Source: Allacma fusca
Lineage: Eukaryota > Arthropoda > Collembola > Symphypleona > Sminthuridae
Length of the DNA: 64,000 nucleotides
Assembly: GCA_947179485.1 (NCBI GenBank)
Contig: OX359247.1
Span: 50,193,131 to 50,257,130, forward strand
Direction: 5' to 3'
Made by a program: the position numbers and the translations under genes. The notes beneath the pieces are model-generated. The model did no database searches. It saw only the letters and a list, made by a program, of their open reading frames with translations, and was not told the DNA's origin. Shown here piece after piece: positions 49,606-63,033 of the stretch. Each line of letters opens with the position of its first letter. The stretch's first letter is position 1.

Positions 49606-52600
49606 GAATTTATTATTTTTTGAAATTATGGAGAATTTGGCTTGTTATTGTGATCTTGTTACATATTGTTATTATTAGCTTTGCGTAGTTCTCAATGCGG
49701 GAAAAATCTGTGAAATTCAGGTGCTATGTGTAGATATCTAACCAAATATCTTCACTAAAGAATCGTCATGTTTAAAATACCATCGATTTAAATACAACTC
49801 GTTTAAAAAACTTGCAATTGAAAACGTTTTGAAAAAAATAAAAAATAAAGAATATTTGTCAATTCTACTGTTAAATATTGCTAAAGACGGCCCTTCTGTT
49901 AATAGGATGCATAACGTGTCATAAAATTCCTCTGAGAAAAGTACACTATGATAATGTTTCTCCATAAATAAAGACACGATAAATGTTGTGGATATCACTA
50001 ACTACGCGGACAATAGGATATACCATTAACATGGTGTACAGGGTAGTAAAAATAGAATTTAAAATGTTTAAGTAATCGGCCGTTAAGGTAATCCCAAATT
50101 CTTTTGTATGAGAAAAGGTTGACGAAAAATAATATTAGCCAGCAGTGTAGTTTACTTATTGCTAATTACAGATTTCGATGAAAAGTATCGAAACAACTAC
50201 TTCTTCGAGGAATACATAAAGAATCTGAAAGAATGTTTTGCCACTTCTACTTTCAGAGTTATGAGAGGTCAAAGGTCACATTTGGATTCACTGTATTACC
50301 CGTAGAGCCCCTCAGGTCATCCGTTTAATGAATGACCATAAACAGTTCGCTAGTATATTAATTAATTATGTCGCTGAAACAGTATCTAATATCGTTGTCC
50401 CTTGTCAAAAATAGCATATTAGATTCGACTAAATCTCCGAACGTCCGAACAAATCCTAACAATTAATGCTTTCCTTCCTCGAGAGCTCTATCAAAAGCTT
50501 TTAGGCTAGCGGGATGAAACATTTGTAAAAAACCCTGATACAAAATTTCCTAACATAAAAGAACAAAATATGTAATATTATTTCCATGCTTCCGTATATG
50601 GGCTAGGGGGTGTATTAAAAAGAATCTTACAACCCTCTTGGCGAAAAAGTCAAATTTCGAAAATGTCTTTTGTGGATGGAGTGTACCTAAAAACATGGAA
50701 ATATGTATAAACAGAGTCAATAAGCTTACATTGTCCTTTTAACGGACTGTACCTAATGCTCAGGAGATATCAATTACATTTCAGTTCTCAGGTGAAATTC
50801 CTGGAAACCTAACTCATTTAATTTAAGTACTAAGCAAATTCATACTTCCTACTATTTCATGAGAACACACGCAAGGGAATTGTCCCTTTGCAAAATTTTC
50901 CGTTCAAGTTTTTTATATGAGAACACATGTCAAAATGCTTTTTGTGTTAACAGGAAAATGTGACAGCAATAAACGTAGGTAGTCGCAAATTATTACGATC
51001 TCACACAAAACCTTCATTCTATTGGAACGAATAGATTAAGTGTTTATTAGCACTGCACATACATACAAATGTACTTAAGTGCATAATGCATACATATACA
51101 TATCTCTTTTCAATTAATGAATCTGATATTTATCAAATTGTGGATTGGTAGTGTAGAAAATTCTTATTATTACTATTATTGGCAATATTTCACGACTGTC
51201 TCCTTTGCGAATGTTTTATTTCTGTTTCCTTTCCTTAGTTATACTATTTTCACCCCAAAAGGGTAAATAATTATACGTTAGGCATTGGCCCCCAAAAAAT
51301 TTCAATAACGTCTGTCCCATAACCTCTCCTTAAGATAAGCCCAAATTCAGAATTTTTGAGAACTTTTAATTCATCCCGGTTCTAATATCCCAGGGATCCT
51401 CGTTTGCGGGTAAATAAATTTTGTGGAAGAAAGTAAATATATTTGTTGCTAATGACAGCTCTTTTAAACAAATCACCATTTTGCGTCATCTTTTTGTCTC
51501 CTGCGGCCGGAAATGTTAATTTGGGCCGATGATGGCCCAAATTATACAGAATTGAAATTTTCTGTTCGTCCAGTCTTTTGAAAGATTTTACAACGGCCAC
51601 ATCGTCCACCATAAAATAACAATATCCAAATTTTCTGCTCCTCAATATCCTCTTCGTTTTTGTTCCATATTTTAAGTAAAAATGTACAAAACAAATTTTA
51701 AGTTAAAATAAGAAGTAAATGTGAAAAATAAAATTTCATGAGTGCAATTACAAACGCAGAAACCTGCGGAATATCTATTTGGAAAGCCCTTAACATTTTC
51801 TACGAGAGTCAAACTTATTTTTTGAAAACCATTTTGGGCGGAAATAGAAAATGCTAATTAAAAAATCGCAACTTTGTTCCACCCTTTAGACCCCTGCAAA
51901 ACTATATACATATCATTCAAGTAAACCAAGTACGAATAATAGCGAATCATTTCCTCATACTGTATTATCATTAATTTATTTTCCTATAGACTATTTATTC
52001 CTGGCAGGAATTTCTGAATTCTTCCACGCTTACACCCTGTCCTAATTGCAGGACCCATTTATAAACTAGGCGCTCATCACTGTTATGTGTAAAAACTAAC
52101 TTTGCCAGTGCAGTTGTAACATAAGGGATATGAAATTGCTTTCTTCGCGAGATCGATGAGAACATGGGGCAAGAAGATATGTAGATACATATCTACAATT
52201 AGGACAAGGTCAAGTTCTGCCTGCTTGTGAGGTACCTGTACCTGTAGCGCAATGAGCCGAATATTAGTGCCTGTCGAAGAAGAAGGTAGAATTAATGTGA
52301 TGGACACGCAATATTTATCATTTATTAAGATACTCTTTGCAATACACATTTATAGTCTGAAGAGGTATAGAGGAAGAGGACGTCTATTAACGAGCACATC
52401 CGGTGATATGCTACATGAAGTCACCACTATAGGTAAAGGACCAAAGCATTTAGTAGAGGTAATAGAATAAGATAGTTATTGTTGCTTCCTTATGTTCACA
52501 TGCCGTACTTACCAAGACATCAAATTAAAGTCATAATTGCTATCGATAACAATCGGTGACAACAGCATAGAATACCGGTTTTAAGATTATGATGCCACGC

Positions 52601-53250
52601 TTATAAATTGTAATGCACAATGATTTTTGACAGTGCGAAGGATACACTAAACAATTGTTTCGTGGAATTTTCCTAGAAGCGTGTATTCTCACTAGAAGTC
52701 CTGCCATTTAAGAACAATTAATTTTAATTAAAATCTTACTTATTTCTATATTTATCTTGTATATATGTGTAGTTACATACATTGTACCTATTAATGAGAC
52801 AAGAATTAATATACTGTATCTACATATCGAAAATGTTTATCCTATGCACGTATCATTTCTATGTATACAGTACATTACATTACCCCTTGGAGTTAGTACG
52901 ACACAACAAATGTGGCATTCCAAATTAAATTAAATTGAGGTTTATACTCCGATATACCCTTACGACCTTACAGAGATTCATGTAGCTCCTTTATTTCCTT
53001 TCCTTTATATTGTAATATAAATGCTATTAAAAAATTCCAGAGTCCAGATTTGTTCAAGATTTCTGAACAACAGGAGAAGCTGCCGTCAAAAAATTTGCAC
53101 GAACTACTGTTGCATTGCATTCACATCTGTCAACACTGGACCAAGTGGGTACTGTTCCAATCCCCTTTTCTGAAATCAGAAGTTGCTCTTCAAATTTGAG
53201 TATCTATTATTTGAGCGACAAGTAATAGCTCTCTAGTTCTGGAAAAGAAA
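49606..53250. other. Intergenic region between the ATPase and TMEM53 genes
   Basis: A likely polyadenylation signal for the ATPase gene, AATAAA, is at 49844-49849. Nothing else is supported over 3.4 kb: open frames (51382-51645 minus, 52252-52470 plus) have no recognisable domains. The right end presumably holds the TMEM53 promoter. Confidence 0.55.
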
Positions 53251-55218
53251 ATGACTACAAATTTCTCATCCCCCGGACTTAATTGTTACTTGGAGTTCCC
53301 AAAAGTTGAGAAATCCATCTCTAGCCAAACCCCAATTCCTGGTGGAGATGCGGAAGACCGAGGAAATGGAAAGGCTGTTGTAGTCATTCTGATTGGTTGG
53401 GCTGGGGCTAAAGACAAGCATTTAACAAAATATTCCGACATATATGCTAGTCATGGGTAAGTACATACTGATAAATCGCTGTGAAATAATCTTTGGGCCG
53501 AATTTTATCGGATATTTCCACTTTCTTCAAGTGTGTCACGTCACATTGACGCGTAAGCGTAACACATTTTGTGGGCCTCCAAATTTGACCACTGTGACCT
53601 TACACGTATGTTGAAGTCTTGCAGCGGCAGGAGAGGGGAAAAGATACATTTTTTTTATTCTCTTATCCTGCCAGAAATAGACTCCAGTCCTTGTGCCCTA
53701 GACCTGCCGGAGTTGTCCACTGCCCTTCCAATAAGGCTAAGGACTGTTGGCGGTTCCTTAGGATTATTTACATGAAGAGGGTTATGGTATCTGATGGGTA
53801 AATACGATTTAGCCCATATAAACGAGCTAATCTCGTAAGCCATTCGTAGAGTAAAACAAAATAATCAAAGTTTGTGGAGAAAGACTTCCGCACCGTCCAC
53901 TGAGTGTGAGTAACTGCAACAACATTCCAAGTTTGAACAAGGATACTAGATTATACATACATATTGATACAATCTATATGTTGACGTAGGTCACTGCTTG
54001 TATGTACTTTGAAAAATCCGTTAAACAATTACACCTTTAGCACAGGGATTCTAAAATTTTTAACCACGCCTGCATATGAGCTAGAAGGGATTGATAAATG
54101 TTTTGGTACACCTTATAATTACATGGTGTTGTATCAATCAGTGTGATTTGGAACATTGTCATTGTACAGGGCGTAACCCTTTAACTCATGTAAGCAGACG
54201 CGTTAAAAATATATGTGATATTTCGATTTGGAAGAGAATTTTTTGGTTGATTTCTCAAAAATATGAACATAAACCTAATTTATACCTTTGTTCCTTTACA
54301 GCTACATCACTCTCCGGTGTAGTGTCCCAATCCAAGTGTCTATATCTGAACATTCAAAGTTACCAGACTTGGCCTCCAGGGTCATTACTATCATGACAGA
54401 CCATGGATTAGAAAACCATCCGATTTTTATTCATACTTTCTCAAATGGTGGGGCATTTTTTTACACCTACCTTATAAAGGAATTTTCGAAGCAACAAAGT
54501 TCAAGAGCGTTTGACTTTCGAGGAACTATTTTTGATTCTGCCCCATTTCCACAGTCCATCCAGTTGGGGTACAGAGCTACAAAAGCGGCATTTGGTCGTA
54601 ATTCTACGTAAGTACATATTACTTTACAGCGGGAACATGTAATATGTATGGTAAATCATTTAAAATGTTCCAGTGATTTGTTATTTTTTTTTAGCCTAGG
54701 ACCCCTCGTTGCTTATATGACTTCAATTTACTTGGCAATCTGCACATTTGTGTATTACATCTCAATGGCTTGGGAGTTTTGCACACAGGGTGCGAGTTTT
54801 GTTGGATCTCCTTGTAGGGAAAAGTACCTACTCGTTTCAAGTGACTGGCTGACTCGTATTTGCGGCCTGAAAAATCATGCCTTCCTTTTCTTGTACTCTG
54901 AGACTGATGCCGTCTCACCTTCGGACAAAATAGAGATGGTGGCTAATTATCTTAGATGCCGTGAGAATCGTGTTTCACTAGTGAGATTTGAGGGGTCAGA
55001 GCACGTTCTTCATTACTATATGTATCCCCAGGTACCTTCTTCAATTTAAATGTAAATAATATTTCTACCTCCACAGTTGTTCTTACGTGAGAATAGTTCT
55101 TTAAACGTTTCCGTGGGTAACTTGCTTGCAGGAATACTTGTCCGCAGTTAGTACATTTATTCGCAATGCGTTGGAATCCTACGATAGACCTCCAACGTAC
55201 TGGGACGAATGTCATTAA
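53251..55218 (+). CDS. TMEM53: TMEM53 (DUF829 family) homologue
   Basis: Exons: 53251-53456, 54302-54607, 54695-55031 and 55132-55218 (311 residues), all phases matching. TMEM53 is an alpha/beta-hydrolase-like membrane protein of the nuclear envelope; in vertebrates it affects BMP/SMAD signalling in bone. Landmarks: VVVILIGWAGAKDKHLTKYS in exon 1, IFIHTFSNGGAFFYTYL in exon 2 (the nucleophile-elbow position, here S-N-G-G), RGTIFDSAPFP, a hydrophobic segment in exon 3 (YMTSIYLAICTFVYYIS) and LFLYSETDAVSPSDKIE, then SEHVLHYYMYPQEY. The start is the first ATG, giving the usual short N-terminal lead. Catalytic activity in this family is unproven. A 0.85 kb intron separates exons 1 and 2. Confidence 0.95.
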
Positions 55219-57238
55219 TTGGCTACATTATGGAATTACTGTCTCCTATAGGCAAACGTTAGCATGGTATGATGTCACATACTTCAAGCACCACTATAAA
55301 TGTTTGCAGCGTTATGCTGGCCTAAGCCAAGGGTGTGTGAATTATTTTCGAAGTACTAAATTCAAACAAAAAATTAAGTGTGAACAACAATTATTAATAA
55401 TAATTATTATTTTAAAATGTATCTTACGTATTATTGAAACCAATACTAAAAGATGAAAGAATTTATCAAATAAAGAATATTTTACCGTAAGAGCAAATTG
55501 AAGAAGTAAGGAAAGTTATAATCACAGTAAATTCCTATTTTATCCCTCATCCAAGTTTACACAGGAATTCCCAGGGACAAATCATGAAAAATTACACAGA
55601 GATGTGGCTAGCAAAGTATTAGACATATGAACGCATCACATTTTGTAAATTAACAACCAGTGCATAAATTTTGCCCTTTTATTGAAAGTTTTAAAGTAGT
55701 ATATCAGTAGATACATACATAAGATATAGTCAGTATGAGACTTGGCATGATGAGTAGTTCAGCATACACATCAATTCAATTGAATTCCTTCTGAGTACCG
55801 GGTTTTCTATTCTATTTTCATCCTAAAGAAAAATGTTCTATAGAGATTTATTTTACATCGAGCTGCACCCGTCTTACCTAAAAGACCTACCGTACACAAA
55901 TATAACTACTAGTAAGGTGTCTTGTCTTCACTGACTGGGACAAATACGTATAACGTATCCCTACAAGACTATTATCACTACAAGAATATCTCATTGAAAT
56001 ATTAGTGCCGATTATGGGCCTACTGTATAAATTGATTTGTGTAGCACAGTTCCTGTAATTATCTGAAAAACGCTAATTTAATGTTGCATTTATATTTGCA
56101 AAGCCTCAAAATTATCTTTGAATAGTTACTGAGAGCATAAAATGTAAAAAAAAAAAACGTACACAACAATAAACACTGCATGGATAAATATCGATCCATT
56201 TGAACATAAAAAGCTAGACAAGTCCGTCAAGCATTTTATTTCAAAACAAAATTGTTTTCCGTGCTGAAAACAAGACAAATTGGGTAGTCAGTCAATTCGT
56301 GTTTTGTTCCGCATTTTGTTCTTTCTCTGGATCATGGCCGAACGAGGGAGTCAATTCATTAGCCGGACAGTAATTTTTATAGATGCCACTCCTGCAATCA
56401 CACTCTGCTTTGGTGAGACCCATTTGATGATCCCATGGCTGAAAAACCAATACAGAATAATTATTTGCTTTTTTACTCATTTACATGGGACACCTAAGTT
56501 ACAATATAAAATCATTGGTCCTTGTACAATACATGCGTCATAGTCATGTTCATGGGAATTGGGAATATGTACGTGTGATTTTGGCGTCTCATGAACGAAC
56601 TATGAACCTGGCATAATTATTATGAAAGTAAATAAAAGTACGAGTGGAGAGGCAAACGAGAGCAATTGTTCAACTTTCACAAATCCCACTTGCAGGGATC
56701 TTAATTCGGAAAAGTACTAATTATTATACGGTACTTTTGTTGGTGCTACAGGAAAATTTAAAAATGAACTACTGGACTCCCCACTAGCAATGTTATAGGC
56801 CAGAGGTAATTACTTTTATCAATTAGGGTCATGTGCAAGCGTTACTGCTTGAATAGCTGACTATATATAGTGTTCACTACTGTTAATAATAGCTCACTGT
56901 GGGGTTCAAACATATTTAAGATTTTAAAGATTGTAATTGTGTAGTATTTTCATATACAAACAAGAGTACTTGAGACAATTCTGTAAAACTGTGTCTACCT
57001 ATAAGTGTCTATCTATAAAAATATTTTCCCGTGTAACAGCAAGTAAGTATATGGTTAGTTGCTGACGTTCCTTTATACGCTGGTTTACAAACACAGACAA
57101 TGAGCATAAAAACTGAATTATATTGTACATGAAAGGACTCATCATCATCAATGAATATTCAAACAGTGATTAACCCCGAACTAGTAAATTCTCTCACCAT
57201 TATTGTAGCAAGATAAATTAAAATCAAACTATTAATTA
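55219..57238. other. TMEM53 3' UTR and intergenic region
   Basis: AATAAA at 55469-55474, about 250 bases past the TMEM53 stop, is the likely 3' end. The rest is AT-rich with no supported gene. Confidence 0.6.
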
Positions 57239-57683
57239 TTTTAGTCTACTCTTTTCTGTGGACTGCAGGAGTAGTCCAGCACTGAATGTACTCAACTACC
57301 ATCGTTGAGGAATGGCTTCAAAGCCCAGTGCCCCTGCAGTCGCGGAGGTGAGAGAAAGAGAGAGATAGATGTTGGGTTCTGTGGGATGTACTGCTAGTTA
57401 GCATGCACCCAACGCTCACTTCATAGTGAGTGGATTTACTGATGCTTCGGGATAGGTGTGCCTCTGTCATAGCTAGACAGTGCACCCTCAGTTCGTCGTG
57501 GGATATTATCTCCTTCTATGTTACCTTGCTCTCTCGCCTCCATAGTTTAAGTAAATTAGGTTAAGATTAATCGGGCTGCGTCCCGAAGCGAAATTAACAT
57601 GCTATGTAAATTGAGATACGATTGTTATAGTCTAAGGCTGAATGACAATAAAGATACTTTACTTTTTTAGTCTACTCTTTTCT
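57239..57683 (+). mobile_element. Short retroposed insertion (SINE or 5'-truncated LINE) with long target duplication
   Basis: A segment of about 407 bp (57258-57664) is more GC-rich than its surroundings. Direct repeats reading TTTTAGTCTACTCTTTTCT flank it at 57239-57257 and 57665-57683. The last two T bases may belong to the element tail, so the duplication is 17-19 bp. The 3' end carries AATAAA (57647-57652) followed by a TACTTTACT-type tail. I find no open frame or tRNA-like A and B boxes. Its 3' end does not match the LINE at 1909-6614, so it belongs to another family. The long duplication indicates target-primed reverse transcription. Confidence 0.8.
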
Positions 57684-57865
57684 CCATTCGTAGAATGACT
57701 GGCATGTGATACAAAGCGACATTTGACATCAAGTTGAAAAAATGACTATATCATGCCTTTAGTAAAACCTGCCGTGACCTGTAACCTAAAGAGCATTCCC
57801 TAGATAACTTAAAATATTTTCCATATCGCTTCAACACGAACTTCCCCCTATTCTAAATCTAAAAA

Positions 57866-58010
57866 GCTCCTCCTATCCGTAACCCAGCTGATGAAGCTCC
57901 CCCTACCCGTAACTCCTCTGTTGAAGCTCCCCCTACCCGTAACTCCTCTGTTGAAGCTCCCCCTATCCGTAACTCAGCTGATGAAGTTCCCCCTATTCGT
58001 AACCTAAAAC
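57866..58010. repeat. Minisatellite, 30-bp unit
   Basis: Four full copies (57866, 57896, 57926 and 57956) and a partial fifth of a 30-bp unit of the type GCTCCCCCTACCCGTAACTC followed by a variable end. The second and third copies are identical. The period is a multiple of three, and one frame reads APPTRNSSVE-like decapeptides, but a stop lies directly upstream and no start or splice context is seen. Confidence 0.88.
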
Positions 58011-60829
58011 GTTTCCCCTATTCATTACACAAAACATAAATTACACATTACATACATTGCACAAAATTGCCCCTATTCATAATCTTTGTAAATATATAAT
58101 TACATGCCAATCCAAAACGTGAAGCAAAGTTGGAATATTTTAAGTAATTATTTAAAAATTAATTAATTATTTTGTAATGTCCCATCCAATATTTTTCAAA
58201 ATGTGGTTTATTGCTCGTTTATATTACATAATTATGTCACGGCGGTTTCGAACCCTAGTTGCAAAGTTGAAATTGTGAACATGACCCGCAAAAGGAGGAG
58301 AAAGTTTGGGAAAAGGTCAACCTCAAGAGCAAAATTGAGGTACACATGTACATAACTATGTTATATATAATTAATTATATACATGTAGGTAATTACTTAT
58401 GTAGAGGCGGAGTGGTAGGAACTTCCGTTGAAGTCCGAGGAATGCACGGATATTCATGCTTGAGGGAACTCACTGCTTGTGGTGTTGTTCAATTCTTCAT
58501 TTTGTGATTCCTGTCCAGTCTCTTGTTTCGTCCTTAAAGTGTACTTTCCATTTTTAATACTGAAGCACCCATCATAGTAGAAGTGGAATTTAATATAAAA
58601 CTAAACCAGAATTAGAATTCCACATTAAACGCAACGTGGATTTGTGCTCATAAGCGGCCGAAATCCTTTGAATTTACATTCAATATACTGACTACTATTT
58701 CTGTAAACTAATTGATCCAGTAAGTTGGACTAAGGTGAAAGAAGGCAGTGACCGTCTCATTTGCCTATAGTATACATTATCCCACAGTGTGTACCTGAAC
58801 TCAAAGTCTTGACAGCTAAATCTTCCAGCAAGACCTTAAACTTGGGCAAAGAGTGCACACTCAGGTGAAAGTGAAGAAAATCTAAAAGGTGTCGAAGGAG
58901 AATTTGGGCATAATCCGATCCTGCACTTGGATTCCAATCACGAAGTTAATCCACCTAGGAAAAATATTTGGAAACTTTTATTATGATGCTTTTCCGTACT
59001 TTTGTTTCTCTGTTTACCTTGTCAAATTAACACTAACAAATCCCAAGTATCAAAATGTTAAATTGTTGATAATTAAGTACACTAACAACAAACTTGAAAC
59101 CGTTCACCAAATTTCAATAAACAAATATTCTGGAATACCCTCCCCAAAACATGTGTAGCTTGCAAGAGACCTAATGCATTGATATATGTATGTATGTATG
59201 TATACATACGTAATTCCACAAGGAAAAAGGAACGCCAAGTTACAAGAACTGACTGGACTTTTCTGCATGAGTGTACTCGCCCACAATTCACATTATTATC
59301 CTTCTGCCTCGTTAAAAATGACCGAAGTAGGGCTGCTTCAGATGTGAATACAGTAAACTCCCTTTATAACAGCAACAGTAAAAGGAGCAATATTTGACTC
59401 CTTCATGTGTTGCTCTTCCAAAGATAAAAATTACATTCTGTTAAATAGGATGTGTAAGCACATTTGAGCTCCAATAGAGAAATTGCTCCTGTTCTCTGGA
59501 GACTCTTACAACGATAGACCTTATTGTGACTCAGAATGACTGAACGTCAACGCTACCATCTGCTCATAGCAAACTCAAATTAATTTGATTTTTAGCTTCG
59601 TGAAGTGAAAATATGATTTAATTCTTATGCTTCTGAAATTCAAAGCAATCTTGGATTTTACCTTTCAATTCTTTGACTAAACTCTGACTCATCGCTCACT
59701 TACATTCATCTGTTTCTTGTTTCATTAATATATCTAATTACTATCTACTAATTCATACACTATTCTATTTTTGTATTATAAAAAATCATACAAGTAATTA
59801 GATATTTCAAGATTACTCAACAACTCAACGCATCTCCAATCTTTGCAAAATCTTTTCCTTCACATTTTTAACAGAGATTAAATTCTAGGAAAGATCAAGC
59901 ATGGACTCAGAAGATGCTAATCGGTTATACTCATCTGAAACCAGATGAATGTAACAGCACCGCTATATAAGTAAACTATTGTTGTGAGAGATCGGTTTAC
60001 ATATAAGGGAAGGGATTTCTTGTTACAATCAGTCCCGCCATCCACCTACAGAGTGCTAAAGAATGATAGAAGTATAAATTTAGGTAAACTGACCGGATTT
60101 AAGGCATATTTATAAACTTTAAGAAAAAACGTCTAACTGTAAGGTAAAAGATCCTGTAATTAATACTATAGATCGGTTACAAAATGTTGGGATAAAGAGC
60201 TGTCAGCTCACTGTCCGTAAAATTTGAATAAATAAAATAAAGAAACTGCTTAAGTGGGTAATTTTGTACAAGGAACAAAAAACTCCGGTCTTTTACCAAC
60301 TCCTTATGACGAGATTCACTGTAACACCCTTGTTTTCATGTTTATAAAGTCCAATTTTAATCGCATATCCTTAAGTTCATCCGGAATTGCAATTTATATC
60401 CTTCAACTTGAAGATCTGTGGAAGTTCTACAGATATGAACATACTCAAGCAATCCCAACATATTTTGTTATAACTAATTACATATGTTAAGAGGGTAACT
60501 TTCCAGAGGTAAGCCCAAATATGATTTCAGATTTGATAAACAAGTAATTATCTACATGTCTAGGCATGAAATGATCTGACCTAGTGTTATTTACCTCACG
60601 GTTAACTAGGAAATTTTGACTATAAGGGACTATAAGGAAATAACTATATGTAGCCTATAAGTAAAATTCATTTACCTAATGGAATTTTGTATTGGCCCAG
60701 TGGTTGACCAAGTTGATGAGTTAGGGTGGAGCGAAGGTGGAGTCACTTCAATGGTGCATTTGGCATTTGATGATGAGTATACAGGTAAGTTGTACTTGAA
60801 GGTGATGTGATGCTTAAGAGTGGAGATGA
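58011..60829. other. Intergenic region, 3' of FoxF
   Basis: No gene is supported. A TTTCGAACCC motif near 58246 resembles a pol III B box on the minus strand, but no A box or cloverleaf was found. A short TATG repeat lies near 59185-59205. The right end should contain the FoxF 3' UTR. Confidence 0.5.
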
Positions 60830-62074
60830 CTAGTTGAGAGGCCACATGTGGTTGGGCTGAGAAGTAGGAGGGAGTTCATTGAAATTTGAGGGCAAGCAAT
60901 AATTACTTTCATAGTCACCACCGCAACTGTAAATACTGTACTGGTTGGCATACAGGAGATTCCCACTACCCGGAGTGGAGTCAAAGGCTGGAGGAAAGTG
61001 TGAGGCGGGAGTGACATTATTACTCTCATTGCTCCCATTACTCACAGTGCTACTGGGATTGTTGGCGGAAGAAGAGCTGAGATGAGAATTGGTAATGGTA
61101 CTATTGGAGGTATTGAAAGCAAAGGGATTATTCTGGATGACCCCAACCCCGATGGAAGGGATGATAGAAGAAGATATGGAGGAGGTCGGTATCTGTGACG
61201 AGTAGTCACTATGACTCGGAGCAGCCGAACCCGGCGTACTGGGATAGTTGGCAAATGTGTCATAGGTGCTTTGGGTATTGTTATGAGATGGGAACATTGT
61301 TGCAGCCAATGTCTCTCCATTAGCCGTCGAGGTGCTGTTAGTCTGTTGGTTATTCCCAGAACTTAGGGAGGTGGCTGAGTTTGTAGGGAAGTAATTGAAG
61401 GGTTTGAGAGCTTGACATTTCCTCCTAAATCCCCTTGGTCTCCGACGGAAGCTCCCTTCCTCGAACATGTACTCACTTGAGGGGTCAATTGTCCAGTAGT
61501 GACCCTTCCCTGGCCTCCCCAACCCTTTGGGAAGTTTAATAAAGCATTCATTCAAACTGAGATTATGTCTCACAGAATTCTTCCAGCCTTGGTAAGAGCC
61601 TCGGAAGAATGTGAAACGTTGTTGGAGGAAACCGTAGATCTCACTTAAAGTCAATCGTTTAGTTGGGGCACTTTGGATGGCCATGACAATCAGGGCAATG
61701 TAGCTGTAAGGAGGCTTCTCCTGTCTCCGACTATTCCCAACCCCACCGGAATTTTGGGTACTACCACTGCTGTTATTACCAGCAATGGAGGATTTCTTGA
61801 CCACGGATGCTCCCACACCATTACTGCTGCTCTTGCTCCCACCATGACTGCTCTCATGAACTTCGGGCTGGGCATTGTGATTGTTGGAGGTACTATTGTG
61901 ACTGTTGTTGGAAGGGGTAGTACTACTATTTGGAATACTCATGGGCACTGCATTTATCTGATAGAATTCTTCCTCTGGGGAAGTCACCCCTACGCTGGTT
62001 GATGTGGTCATAGGAGCACTTGAACTTGATGCCATCATCCTGGATTCTCGCATGTAGTAATTATCCAGTTTCAT
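60830..62074 (-). CDS. FoxF: FoxF (biniou-type) forkhead transcription factor
   Basis: A single uninterrupted exon encodes 414 residues from the first ATG at 62074. FoxF proteins are nuclear DNA-binding regulators of visceral mesoderm; the fly orthologue is biniou. The forkhead domain (61424-61717 on DNA, about residues 120-217) reads [61 protein letters not shown] and [21 protein letters not shown]; the last phrase and the EEGSF wing are diagnostic for FoxF. Both flanks are Ser/Asn/Thr-rich and disordered. The frame stays open for 30 codons upstream of the ATG to a TAA near 62168 without another ATG. An upstream exon with a different start therefore remains possible. Confidence 0.93.
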   Translation of the reverse strand: MKLDNYYMRESRMMASSSSAPMTTSTSVGVTSPEEEFYQINAVPMSIPNSSTTPSNNSHNSTSNNHNAQPEVHESSHGGSKSSSNGVGASVVKKSSIAGNNSSGSTQNSGGVGNSRRQEKPPYSYIALIVMAIQSAPTKRLTLSEIYGFLQQRFTFFRGSYQGWKNSVRHNLSLNECFIKLPKGLGRPGKGHYWTIDPSSEYMFEEGSFRRRPRGFRRKCQALKPFNYFPTNSATSLSSGNNQQTNSTSTANGETLAATMFPSHNNTQSTYDTFANYPSTPGSAAPSHSDYSSQIPTSSISSSIIPSIGVGVIQNNPFAFNTSNSTITNSHLSSSSANNPSSTVSNGSNESNNVTPASHFPPAFDSTPGSGNLLYANQYSIYSCGGDYESNYCLPSNFNELPPTSQPNHMWPLN

Positions 62075-62632
62075 GACCACTGATGTCAATGCCAGGGCAT
62101 ATGTGTTAATGGGTGCACAAAAGTCACTGGTATCTCCGAACAAGTCACAGAATGAATTTAGAAATAATTAGATAATTATGTCTTGACAACTTTTGCTTTT
62201 CAGTTTTCGTACAATACTCCGTAGAAATGTGCTCAAGTTTATTTGTTGTAGCAAAGGGAATTTGTTGTGAGGGTTTGGTAAGATGTATTGTAAAGATGTA
62301 TAATTGAGAACTGTTCCTTTCCTTTACTTCCAAAGAAGCTCCATGAAGGAACCTATAGTATATGGGGAAAATGGAACGAGAGGATTTTTGTTTTGAGGAG
62401 ATATGTCTCCCCTGAAAGATTCTTGAACATTGACGAAAGCCACGTACAGACTAAAAGTATTATTTGCTTCTACAAATCTGGAGCATAGGGTAGTTAAAAG
62501 TGTTGGAGGAGGCTGGAACATCAAAAGATCAAGATGTTTTAAGATTCTTCCTCACACTTACTTACAGCAAAAAGGAACGGACAAGGAATGAGACATGCGT
62601 TCTGCTCTGATCTGCGTTCTGTTTTACAATCC

Positions 62633-62634
<2 letters not shown>

Positions 62635-62672
<38 letters not shown>
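62635..62672. repeat. (CT)n tract upstream of FoxF
   Basis: About 19 uninterrupted CT dinucleotides, some 560 bases upstream of the FoxF ATG. On the FoxF strand this is a GAGAGA tract, the kind of sequence bound by GAGA-type factors in insects, but it may be only a microsatellite. Confidence 0.9.
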
Positions 62673-62678
<6 letters not shown>

Positions 62679-63012
62679 GTTCCCGAGGAAACATGAAGGA
62701 AGGAGTTAAGTAAGCATGTAAGTACTTGCATATTACTCATGTATTTTCTTATAACATGGTTGTAAGTACTCCGTGTGATCCCGACAGGGATTTTTTTTTG
62801 GTCAGGGATGCACCCATCACATCCAGTCCGTGTGTTGTATGGAATCTCTGAGATATAAGTTATCTCGCATTATTCTAACCTTTAGCTAAATAATTATGCT
62901 TGTGCTGTTAATTATCTCTCAATCTATGCACTAATAGTGTCAAATCCAAGGAACATTAATATCTTATGATTATGCATGATCCCCACATGACTAATGCTTC
63001 ATAGTTTGTGAT

Positions 63013-63033
63013 TGTGTGTGTGTGTGTGTGTGT
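63013..63033. repeat. (TG)n microsatellite
   Basis: About ten TG dinucleotides in the FoxF upstream region. Confidence 0.9.

Noticed and set aside
58240..58260. tRNA-like TTTCGAACCC motif
   Set aside because: Looks like a B box on the minus strand, but no A box, acceptor stem or cloverleaf could be paired around it.
61673..62002. Plus-strand frame over FoxF
   Set aside because: Antisense shadow of the Ser/Asn-rich FoxF N-terminal region.
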